Of a stretch of 64,000 bases of DNA, positions 44,001 through 50,896 are shown piece by piece. The notes beneath the pieces are model-generated. The model was not told the DNA's origin, made no database searches, and saw nothing but the letters and a program-made list of their open reading frames with translations. The position numbers and the translations under genes were made by a program. How positions within the stretch are numbered: the stretch's first letter is position 1; each line of letters starts with the position of its first letter. The stretch is from Clostridiaceae bacterium (GTDB lineage: Bacteria > Bacillota > Clostridia > Lachnospirales > Lachnospiraceae), in assembly GCA_910575435.1 (NCBI GenBank), contig CAJTGI010000004.1, forward strand, positions 62,001 to 126,000, given 5' to 3'.

Positions 44001-44669
44001 CAGCGGAGCAGAAGCAATCTCCGCACCACTTTCTACTTTGTCAAAATCCATACGATACGTTGTCGTTCCATTAGAGACATATCTGGATGCACCGACAAAA
44101 TCTAATGCGGTTGATTTAGAGGGAGCGTTAAATTTTACGCTTCCATCATAAATACCTTCAAATGCAATGTTAGGATTCTCTGTATAAATTGTAGTATCTG
44201 GACACATATCACATACATTAGTACCAATTACCGTTACAGACTTCGGCAATTTTATACTATCAATCCTTGATTTGTTCAGAAAAGCATATCCATTAACCCT
44301 CTCCAATTCTATACAACCCAAAGCATCTATATCAACAATTACCTTGGAAGCAAACTCGCAACCATCAAAAAACGAATCAGCCCCACTGATAGAAGAACGT
44401 CCAATAGACTTCACCATATGAGTGCCATATTCATCCGTGAATGATGATGGAATGGTGATGTCAGAGGATATTGTGCTTTCAAACGTTAGATATACATCTG
44501 TAGCGTCACAATCTCTTATTGTCGCATCAACCGTATATGCCCATTTAAGTGATCCGTCTTGATAACTCATCACTTTAGCATCCGCCCTATTATTTTCAAA
44601 GCCTGCCGCACCCAAAGCAACAACTGCCGCAGTCAATATAGATGCCACTGCTAATTTTACCTTCCTCAT
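41100..44669 (-). CDS. Secreted BspA/InlB-repeat protein with transglutaminase-like domain
   Basis: 1189 residues. A signal peptide (MRKVKLAVASILTAAVVALGAAG then ADA-KV) precedes LRR_5 repeats (about 60-200). InlB B-type repeats follow (FDGYYTQKNGKGTKYYDGEG, FLGWYDNEQFSGEPITRIHNG, FAGWYDEDGRKVEKIG, FLGWWDGKSVV; about 230-760). A transglutaminase-like domain lies near residues 880-1010 with Cys in EGCCVGYAKLTKAFC, His in SSNHMWNQV and Asp in YALDVTWND, so the triad is complete. The C-terminal LRR_5 domain (SLKYKVTKSAAKNGTVSVSG to end) is shared with the 45195-50060 protein. The promoter 44739-44767 reads it. It likely cross-links or cleaves surface proteins and helps adhesion. The ATG at 44669 has GGAGGGAGTGATAGATT. 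Confidence 0.85.
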   Translation of the reverse strand: MRKVKLAVASILTAAVVALGAAGFENNRADAKVMSYQDGSLKWAYTVDATIRDCDATDVYLTFESTISSDITIPSSFTDEYGTHMVKSIGRSSISGADSFFDGCEFASKVIVDIDALGCIELERVNGYAFLNKSRIDSIKLPKSVTVIGTNVCDMCPDTTIYTENPNIAFEGIYDGSVKFNAPSKSTALDFVGASRYVSNGTTTYRMDFDKVESGAEIASAPLKTYAYAGSDREVATLKAVPNLPWHDFDGYYTQKNGKGTKYYDGEGKLLQNVVADMTLYANYVPNDFAISYVGASSSEIADAPKKYTYGEGINTLYRPNRKGYTFLGWYDNEQFSGEPITRIHNGEHGDKVLYAKWDANNYRVRFVCPDGVVGSMEDQIIKYGEKTLLNDVKYTKEGYDFYQWNTKEDGTGIGYGDRQEVLNLAADMDSVVTLYPIFRASHTMPISVSVIYKALPGEEDEMVADTLYGTTGEEMDIDPSPYAKTGFVTPGHCLLTVDANEKVNRAEFVFKREDCKVSFSKSRGVKRVEGVGNYPYGQTVALKAVPEEGYAVTGCKVVNGSGKGTEASGEKISVQVFEDTEIAVETEGIHYGIFYELNGGAFRSEDYVKEYVHGKETALPDNVSKKGFRFAGWYDEDGRKVEKIGSEEIGEKVFYAKYGDGIYNIQYHTDGGTLSGDYSKTYKWNVGAVLPTKENISKDGYSFLGWWDGKSVVSEITTTDSDDIDLMALWQDNSKTTMILKDGVEFKGGINVEVKKVSLSTATEKNTGFYYNQLKGIEKQLYHTLYNAYKFIPAERKIKYTGSLEVSSIEKITVANGYSAFNAMILDHPEIFWLAEFSVGAVGENAIYFSPVEAYKGFDEDATKYDGYFKTAISAIGVSNKDTSYTVIKKINDYIVKVYSYNEYGFTLNKKTSDDTRSIGRMLAYKEGCCVGYAKLTKAFCDYYGIECILVRSSNHMWNQVRIGGNWYALDVTWNDEGSKSFYDWFLKGKKTTIQNDSKNTHEVIKYHYIDENDKPITEFAYFNVPTLSSADYKAPVSNTVALPAKNAIKTVGSLKYKVTKSAAKNGTVSVSGTKNKKISKATVPATVKINGYAFKVTAVGAKAFSGCKKLKSVTIGKNVATIGSKAFYRAKVLKKITFKGKGLKKVGKSALKGIGKKAVIKVPKAKKKTYKKLMGKKAGFSKTMKLK

Positions 44670-44687
44670 AATCTATCACTCCCTCCA

Positions 44688-44710
44688 CTTTGCGTCATCC
44701 TGTCGCAAAG
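44688..44710. repeat. Dyad family, copy 4
   Basis: CTTTGCG-ACAGGATGA-CGCAAAG on the minus strand, 18 bp before the ATG at 44669 and about 25 bp downstream of the expected transcription start, so it sits in the leader. Confidence 0.85.
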
Positions 44711-44738
44711 TTGTCATACATTGTTTTCTAACAATTAT

Positions 44739-44767
44739 ATTATATCATTTTCGGATAATCTAGTCAA
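44739..44767 (-). promoter_or_regulatory. Promoter of the BspA-transglutaminase gene
   Basis: Minus strand TTGACT (44762-44767), 17 bp, TATAAT (44739-44744). The dyad copy 4 follows it. TCGGATA/TATCCGA inverted arms overlap the region 44751-44789 and may be an operator for the neighbouring Xre protein. Confidence 0.85.
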
Positions 44768-44792
44768 GCATTTTATCACTTATATCCGAGTT

Positions 44793-45035
44793 TTATTTAA
44801 TTTTATCCAATATCTTTTCCCTGTCATCATCTGTCTCAACAAACTTTATGATGTCCCTCGGCTGCATCTCCAAAACACAGCACAAGCGGTTTAATACATC
44901 AAGAGAAAGTCGAGTGTCCTTCAATTTAAATTTACGCATTGTACACTGGCTGAACACGCCAGTTTTTCTTGCAACTGTTGTATTAATTCCAACCTTTTTC
45001 AATTCTCCAATCACATCAATCTTATACTCCAGCAT
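44793..45035 (-). CDS. Small Xre-family regulator, Cro-like
   Basis: 80 residues from the ATG at 45035 (MLEYKIDVIGELKKVG), where GGAGGTGATTGTCAA is found. The helix-turn-helix reads IGELKKVGINTTVARKTGVFSQCTMRKFKLKDTRLSLDVLNRLCCVLEMQPRDIIKF, in parts. This is the short 'helix-turn-helix with DUF-like' Cro type common on Firmicute elements. It lies between two BspA-like genes. The promoter of the downstream gene starts right behind it, with an inverted repeat that could be its operator. Confidence 0.78.
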   Translation of the reverse strand: MLEYKIDVIGELKKVGINTTVARKTGVFSQCTMRKFKLKDTRLSLDVLNRLCCVLEMQPRDIIKFVETDDDREKILDKIK

Positions 45036-45095
45036 TTGACAATCACCTCCACAATTCATATATTTATTGTATCACTATTTCAAGTGATTGTCAAC

Positions 45096-45127
45096 ACAAA
45101 AGAGCCCCTAACATTCGCCAGAGGCTC
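45096..45127 (-). terminator. Terminator after the large BspA-like gene
   Basis: Minus strand GAGCCTCT pairs with AGGGGCTC (one mismatch) and TTTTGTGTT follows. A second GC-rich hairpin lies just upstream at 45145-45165 (GCC.CCGGC/GCCGG.GGC). Confidence 0.75.
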
Positions 45128-45194
45128 CCATATAAAGGCATAGCGCCCCCGGCATTGCCGGAGGCACCATGTCCAGTGATTGAAAAAAAATCAC

Positions 45195-48100
45195 TTATTT
45201 TTTCTGAAGCAGTCTCCCGATTCTCATAGTCCTTGCGAACCCGGTCTTCTTTCCCAGCAGTTTCCGATACGCCTTCATCTTTGATTTCGGCATCCTGATG
45301 ACCGTCTTCTTGCCAACGCCCTTCAAGGCATTCTTGCCCACTGCCTTCAGTTTCTTTGACTTGATCGTCACTTTTTTCAGCTTCTTGTCGCAATAGAAAG
45401 CCTTGCTTCCTATCTTGCTGATGTTGCTGCCAAGCCTTGCGTACTTCAACTTCTTGCATCCCTTGAAAGCCTTGGCACCTACTTCCGTTACTTTGAAAGT
45501 ATATCCATCAATCTTAACTTTTGATGGAACAGAGACCTTGCCTATTTTCTTATTCTTAACGCCAATCATGGATACAGTCCCATTCTTTTTAGCGGACTTC
45601 GTCACTTTGTACTTCAAATTACCAATAGTCTTTATTACTCCCTTTTCAGGTGCAATCCTTTTGCTCTCAGGGTTATCCGGCTTCTTGATAGGCTTCGGTG
45701 TTGCGCTTGGTTCCGGCGTCACATCAGCGCCGGGCCCTGCAGTCGTGCCAGGCTTCTGTGATGCGCCCGGCCTTGCAGTTGCGCCCTGGCCATCATCCTC
45801 CTGCCACTTCGCCTTCAGGTTCAGATCGCCCTTCACTGCATAAGATGCATCTGACACAGCACCATCCCCATCATAAATCAGGGAATCGCCATCAAAATAC
45901 CCCAGGAACTGGCATCCATCCTTCTTCGGGACGGCCACGCCCTCCCTCAATGCCTCGCCCTCATAGGCATACCAGGAAGCCTGGCAATTATCGCCCCCGT
46001 CCGCATCAAAGGACACCGTGAAGGACACGCCGCACTCCTCAAAATCATAGTCAAACTTTTCCGCATAGTCCCTAGCAGTCGAAGCCCGGAAGCCGGAAAC
46101 CACTGCGCCGCCCGTCAGCGTATCCCCGCTGTCGAAAAGGCGGCAGTCCTTATTTTCAATCACCACCTTCTCCAGGAAGGCGCATCCGGCAAAGGCACGC
46201 CTGCCCACCTCCTCGATGGACTTTGGCAAAGTTATCACCTTCAGGCCGCTTCCCTCGAAAGCGCCTTCTCCCACTGCGGACGCAGGGGAATCAATCGTCA
46301 CGGATTCCAATTTCCCGCACCCGGAGAACATCCCCTGGGGGATCTCGGCCACGTCACTGTTGAACGTCACGGAAGCCAGGGCAGAATCCTTGAAGATCTC
46401 CTTCCCCAGGTGGACGCATCCCTTCGCCAGCGTGAGGCTGGGAATTGCCGTCCCCTGGAAGGCACTGTCTCCCAGCTTCTTCACATGATCTAAAGAAATG
46501 TTAGAAAGCATCCCGTCCTCCGCAAAAGCGCCCTCCTCGATCGTAGTCACCGTATCCGGGATATTCACCTTCTCCAGGCTCGTGCAGCCACGGAAGGCAT
46601 TCCTGCAGATCGTAGCCACGCCCTTGGGAATCGTGACCTCCCGGATCACCTCGTTCCCCTTCAGGAAGCCGGCCGGGACGCTGTTCTCGATCAGCTTCTC
46701 CGACCAATGGGCATACAGGGTAACGTCCTCCTCGCCCATCACGTCAGACTCCGCCACCGGGTTGCCGCCCTCCAGCTCCGTGAACCAGCCCAGGAAGAGG
46801 TATCCGTCCCTGATCGCCGTGGGCAGCTCCCCGAAAGGCTCCCCGCCCTTCAGGCTGCGGGATTCCTCGCTGATGCCCCCTGCGGCATGGAACGTCACCT
46901 TGTGGCTCTCCGGCCTCCACAGCGCATACAGCGTCTTGCCGTCCGTCATATCCCAGTCCCGGACGCTGGCGCCATCCCCATCATAATAGCAGGTGCCGCC
47001 CCCATCTGCGGAAGTAAAGTATCCGCCGAACATCCAGCCTCCCTTTTCAGGAACAAGGATCTCCGGCATCGCCTTCCCATTGACGGCATAGGCCTTCTCC
47101 GTTCCGCCTGCGCCGCCCTGGGTGTCAAAGGAAACAATATAGGCATTCCCCTTGGAAGCGAAATCCCTCTTGAACTTCTCGCCATACACGTTCGCCGTGC
47201 TGTTGGCATAGCCCTCGATTTTAGCCTGGGGCGGGATCGTGCCCTCGCTGTCAAAAATGCTGCAGTTCTGGTTCTCGATGGAAACCTTCTCCAGGCCGGA
47301 GCAGTCCTTGAAGGCATCCTCCCCGATCTGGGAAACAGAATCCGGGAGTGCGGCCTCCCCGAGGGACGTGCAGCCCTCGAAAGCCGACTTCCCAATCTTC
47401 CCGCAATTCCCCAAGAGAACCTCTTTCAGCTTCGTGCAGCCGTGGAAGGCATCCTCCGGAATCTCCTTCACGGAAGATTCTGACAAGTCAGCCCTTTCCA
47501 GCTCCCCGCATCCGGCAAACGCCCCTGCGCCAACCGCCTCCAGGCCAGAAGGAAGCACGACCTCCTTCATCTGCGCCCCGGCGAGGGCATGGTCCCCGAT
47601 GGACTTCAGGCCGTCTCCCGCCAGAAATCCCACCACCTGGGCCGCATGATCCCCTCCGGCATAATCCGTCACGCCATCCTTCTCAAAACCCGCCATCAGT
47701 ATGATTGGATTGCCATTTCCGGCAGCATACGCCTCCGCAGTACTCCCGGCATAGCACCGCACCGTCACGGAAGACGGAACCGTATTGCCATCCCCGTCTA
47801 TCTGGCAGGAAACATTGTCAATAAATATCTGATTCAGGGACGTGCAGCCACGGAAGGCCCCCGCCCCCATCTCCTTAACATCCTCCGACAGGGCAGCCTC
47901 CTTCAGCCCCGCCATGCCGGAGAAGGCATTCTCCCCGATGGCTTCCACCCCGGAAAGGTCCAGTTCCTCCACCAGCGCATCCCCTGCAAAGGCATGGCTT
48001 CCAATGCTCTTCACGGAAGTCGGGATGGAAATCTGCCTAAGCTTCGTGCAGGAGCGGAACGCCTCATTCCCAATGGCAGTGATATTGCCGGGAACGTCAA

Positions 48101-50060
48101 AAGACTCCATGTCCGCCCCCTCGAAGAAGCCGTCTCCAATCACCGTGTATAACGTATAATTGATATTCCTTTCCTTTGCATGCGTCTCTCCGGCAGAACC
48201 CTGGAACACCTTCAGGGTCGTAGAGGCATTCACCGCATCTTCCGCAATGTCCATCTGGAAGGCCTTCATGGCAATCTCCTTCACGGAGCTGGTATTGAAG
48301 GCATCCTTCTCCAGCGTGCGCACGCCGTAAGGAAGCGTAACCTTGCTCACCGTGCCCGTCCCGGCAAACGCCCCTGTGCCAACTGTCACGCAATTCCCAG
48401 AAATCTTCGGATTATCAGCGTGCCTTGCCGGGCAGAAGACCAGCTCCTTCCTGTCATGGGAATAGAGCATGCCTTCCTCTGCAGCGAAAGTTCCATTGCC
48501 GGAATCCGCCGCAATCTCCTCCATATTTGCAAACTTGTCCAATGGAATGTCCGCCAGGCTGCTGATATTCCTTCCCAGCACCACCTTCCTGGCCCCCAGC
48601 ACCGTGCCGTCATCCTTCCACTGGCCGATGACGGAAGGATCCTGGGAATGGATGTAAAACGTCCCGCTGGACGCATCGTACTGGAAAAGCGGCGTCCAAT
48701 GGGCATACACCGTGGTATCCCCCGCCTTCTGGTATGTCCCGGACAAGGATGCGGGGCTTCCGCCCACGGCGGCATCATACCAGCCGTCAAAGGCATATCC
48801 CGGCTTCGTCACGGAAGGGACCACGGGAGAAATGCCGTCCCCATACTTGATGGAGGCGCTCTTTACCGCCGACCCGTCAGAAATGAACGTGATCGTATAT
48901 GAATTCGCCTGGTAAGTCCCCGTCACCGTCACGTCATAGTCGGGCATGGACGAGGGCATGTTGCCCCACCCTGAAAAGGCATAGCCCGTCTTTCCGGGAA
49001 CCGAGGGCGCATAGTCCGACACCTTCGCCCCATAGGGCACGCTGCCATTGGAAGAAACCACCTTGCCATCCACTACAAACGTGAGGGAATGGGTATTTGG
49101 TGCCGCATTCGCCGTCAGCGTCACGTTCCCGATGGGCATCGTGAAAGTGTAGGGATTGGCACCGCTTGAATAAGTGCCGCTCCACCCGGTGAAATGATGC
49201 CCTGCGCTCACGGAAGCGGACACCGTGACGCTGGTCCCATGCTGGTAGGAGCCGCTCCCGGAAACGGAATTGATCCCTGACCCGTTGATCGTGGACAGGT
49301 TGTAGTTGTTGGCCGTCCAGTGGGCATACAGCGTGGCCTGGTTGTCCGTGCTGTACTCGGATACCCTGGAGCCCCCATCCGGGGACGTATACCATCCAGT
49401 GAAGGTGTAGCCATCCCTGGTGGGATTATGAGCGAACATGTCCCGGTTCGCCGACGTGTCCAGCGTGTAGTAATCCGACCCATCCGCAAAGTTTACGTCA
49501 TTGACCACCGTGCTGGTGCCGCCCCCGCTGTAATTGTAATCGTAATTGTACGCCTTCGACATGATGGGCTGGAGACGGTATGCATTCCCCATGTCCTGCT
49601 TGCTGACGGCGGTCGCCGCACTGTGGTACAGGCTGAACTCGGTGCTGTTGGGTGTCTGGTCATATCGGTCCGATATGGCCGCCCCCTTGTACACGTACCC
49701 CCCTTTGGAAAAAACATCGACCTTGGCCAGCTTCCCCATCAAAGGCGACATATAATTGACGTTCAAAGACCCTGTCGCACTAGAAAACACCGTGCTGCTG
49801 TCCCATTTGAGCGTCACCGGGCCGCTCTGGCTCCCAATGTTGCCACCACCCCAAAAGTTGTTGGTGGAGCAGACCGTCCACTCCCCTGTGGCCGCCGATG
49901 CCTCCAGGCCGCCGAATACACCGCCGGACAGCACCATGGCCGCCGCCAGCAGCCCGGCAAGGCCCCGCCTCGCCTTCCTTCCTGCGCCATGCCTCCAGGC
50001 ACATGCCCCAGCAGGAGCGTTTTTTCCATTCCTGCCGCTACTTCTTGTTGCTAATCTCAT
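45195..50060 (-). CDS. Very large BspA/InlB-repeat surface protein
   Basis: 1621 residues from the ATG at 50060 (MRLATRSSGRNGKN), where GAGGAGG is eight bases upstream; two further ATGs exist. The signal sequence is long: a basic region then RGLAGLLAAAMVLSGGVFGG with an ASA-AT cut near residue 57. InlB B-repeats (FTGWYTSPDGGSRVSEYSTD, FDGWYDAAVGGSPASLSGTY, FLGWFTELEGGNPVAESD) alternate with long LRR_5 stretches (IGNEAFRSCTKLRQISIPTS, VGAGAFAGCGELERADLS). A Thr/Pro-rich spacer (QKPGTTAGPGADVTPEPSAT) comes before the C-terminal LRR_5/KxYK domain, ending KTGFARTMRIGRLLQKK. It is secreted and probably wall-held by that domain. The upstream 31 bp double motif (50192-50233) is shared with the T4SS operon. 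Adhesion to host or mating partner is a likely role. Confidence 0.85.
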   Translation of the reverse strand: MRLATRSSGRNGKNAPAGACAWRHGAGRKARRGLAGLLAAAMVLSGGVFGGLEASAATGEWTVCSTNNFWGGGNIGSQSGPVTLKWDSSTVFSSATGSLNVNYMSPLMGKLAKVDVFSKGGYVYKGAAISDRYDQTPNSTEFSLYHSAATAVSKQDMGNAYRLQPIMSKAYNYDYNYSGGGTSTVVNDVNFADGSDYYTLDTSANRDMFAHNPTRDGYTFTGWYTSPDGGSRVSEYSTDNQATLYAHWTANNYNLSTINGSGINSVSGSGSYQHGTSVTVSASVSAGHHFTGWSGTYSSGANPYTFTMPIGNVTLTANAAPNTHSLTFVVDGKVVSSNGSVPYGAKVSDYAPSVPGKTGYAFSGWGNMPSSMPDYDVTVTGTYQANSYTITFISDGSAVKSASIKYGDGISPVVPSVTKPGYAFDGWYDAAVGGSPASLSGTYQKAGDTTVYAHWTPLFQYDASSGTFYIHSQDPSVIGQWKDDGTVLGARKVVLGRNISSLADIPLDKFANMEEIAADSGNGTFAAEEGMLYSHDRKELVFCPARHADNPKISGNCVTVGTGAFAGTGTVSKVTLPYGVRTLEKDAFNTSSVKEIAMKAFQMDIAEDAVNASTTLKVFQGSAGETHAKERNINYTLYTVIGDGFFEGADMESFDVPGNITAIGNEAFRSCTKLRQISIPTSVKSIGSHAFAGDALVEELDLSGVEAIGENAFSGMAGLKEAALSEDVKEMGAGAFRGCTSLNQIFIDNVSCQIDGDGNTVPSSVTVRCYAGSTAEAYAAGNGNPIILMAGFEKDGVTDYAGGDHAAQVVGFLAGDGLKSIGDHALAGAQMKEVVLPSGLEAVGAGAFAGCGELERADLSESSVKEIPEDAFHGCTKLKEVLLGNCGKIGKSAFEGCTSLGEAALPDSVSQIGEDAFKDCSGLEKVSIENQNCSIFDSEGTIPPQAKIEGYANSTANVYGEKFKRDFASKGNAYIVSFDTQGGAGGTEKAYAVNGKAMPEILVPEKGGWMFGGYFTSADGGGTCYYDGDGASVRDWDMTDGKTLYALWRPESHKVTFHAAGGISEESRSLKGGEPFGELPTAIRDGYLFLGWFTELEGGNPVAESDVMGEEDVTLYAHWSEKLIENSVPAGFLKGNEVIREVTIPKGVATICRNAFRGCTSLEKVNIPDTVTTIEEGAFAEDGMLSNISLDHVKKLGDSAFQGTAIPSLTLAKGCVHLGKEIFKDSALASVTFNSDVAEIPQGMFSGCGKLESVTIDSPASAVGEGAFEGSGLKVITLPKSIEEVGRRAFAGCAFLEKVVIENKDCRLFDSGDTLTGGAVVSGFRASTARDYAEKFDYDFEECGVSFTVSFDADGGDNCQASWYAYEGEALREGVAVPKKDGCQFLGYFDGDSLIYDGDGAVSDASYAVKGDLNLKAKWQEDDGQGATARPGASQKPGTTAGPGADVTPEPSATPKPIKKPDNPESKRIAPEKGVIKTIGNLKYKVTKSAKKNGTVSMIGVKNKKIGKVSVPSKVKIDGYTFKVTEVGAKAFKGCKKLKYARLGSNISKIGSKAFYCDKKLKKVTIKSKKLKAVGKNALKGVGKKTVIRMPKSKMKAYRKLLGKKTGFARTMRIGRLLQKK

Positions 50061-50191
50061 GTACATTTCCTCCTCTCGATTTCTTGATTCTGCCATTTTT
50101 TCCTTTCAATCTCGTTCTCCTTTCTGTTTTGGCTCTTTGCATATTTCCAGCTACCCTTTCATTGTAGGAAGTCGAAATCGAGATTTGTTAT

Positions 50192-50233
50192 TATTTATGG
50201 GAAATTTGCAAGAAAAACGACTGATTTATGCAA
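50192..50233. promoter_or_regulatory. Pair of ATTTATG(C/G)-type boxes 31 bp apart, upstream of BspA
   Basis: Boxes TATTTATGGGA (50192) and GATTTATGCAA (50223) are 31 bp apart, with AGAAAAACGACT before the second. The same layout is found at 58809-58850 upstream of the secretion operon. Confidence 0.5.
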
Positions 50234-50245
50234 ACTTTGCCGTAA

Positions 50246-50273
50246 TAAAAAAGCAGGCATGCGCCCGCTTTTT
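50246..50273 (-). terminator. Intrinsic terminator of the T4SS transcript
   Basis: Minus strand AGCGGGC/GCCTGCT arms, GCAT loop and a run of T (TTTTTTAT). It lies about 55 bp after the stop at 50329 and ends the hydrolase-side operon. Confidence 0.85.
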
Positions 50274-50328
50274 CCATAAATTTTTCTAATTAACTCTATT
50301 GACAGCATATAAAGTCAACATCTCCATG

Positions 50329-50874
50329 CTATTCCCAGATATCCATAGTCCTGGAACCATCATCCCTGCTGTAAATACAGCAGATTTCATAAACGTCCCC
50401 GTCCCTTTCCAGCGTGAAGAATGCGCTCACGGAATGATCCCCATGACTGATGACCGTCTCCCCCTCATACGCAGCCTCTCCCACATCTGCGAATCCATTG
50501 GCATTAAAAAATTCCTTCATCTCTTCCGCCAGCCGCCGTTCCGTGCAGTGCAGGAAAGAAAGCACTTCCCCCGGCAGGCCCGTTATCCTGACAGAAGATG
50601 CAGGCATCTCCTCCTGCGCCCCTTCCTCCGGCGGGGATGATGCTGCGGTTTCTGACGTGGAAGAAGCAGTGGCTTCGGGCACAAGGGAGGGCCTGGTTTC
50701 CTGTTCCCCAGGCAGGGATGCGTCCTTCTGTGCCGCAACTGACGAGACGATCCCATTCCCCTCCTCTTTGTCCGGGATGAAGAGAAGCATTCCCAGCACT
50801 GCCGCCGTTACGAGCATCAGTATAATGGCAGATAAAAGCACCCATTTATTTCTTCGTCCTTCTTTTTCCATCAT
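50329..50874 (-). CDS. TM-anchored extracellular protein of conjugation operon
   Basis: 181 residues from the ATG at 50874 (MMEKEGRRNKWVLL), preceded by GGAGAATT. A TM helix (residues 11-32) is followed by a Ser/Glu/Pro-rich spacer and a globular C-terminal part of about 85 residues with conserved-looking strands (AFFTLERDGDVYEICCIYSRDDG). The form, one TM helix with an outside domain, fits VirB8-like or accessory conjugation proteins, but it is shorter than VirB8. It follows the wall hydrolase gene by 22 bp. Role unknown; it may position the hydrolase. Confidence 0.5.
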   Translation of the reverse strand: MMEKEGRRNKWVLLSAIILMLVTAAVLGMLLFIPDKEEGNGIVSSVAAQKDASLPGEQETRPSLVPEATASSTSETAASSPPEEGAQEEMPASSVRITGLPGEVLSFLHCTERRLAEEMKEFFNANGFADVGEAAYEGETVISHGDHSVSAFFTLERDGDVYEICCIYSRDDGSRTMDIWE

Positions 50875-50896
50875 AATTCTCCATTCAGCCCCCTCT

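Noticed and set aside
45403-49755. Long plus-strand open frames opposite the adhesin genes (also opposite 26-28, 32-34, 41-44 and 51-55 kb).
   Set aside because: They are shadows of GC-rich repetitive coding on the minus strand; they lack ribosome sites, signal peptides or known motifs.
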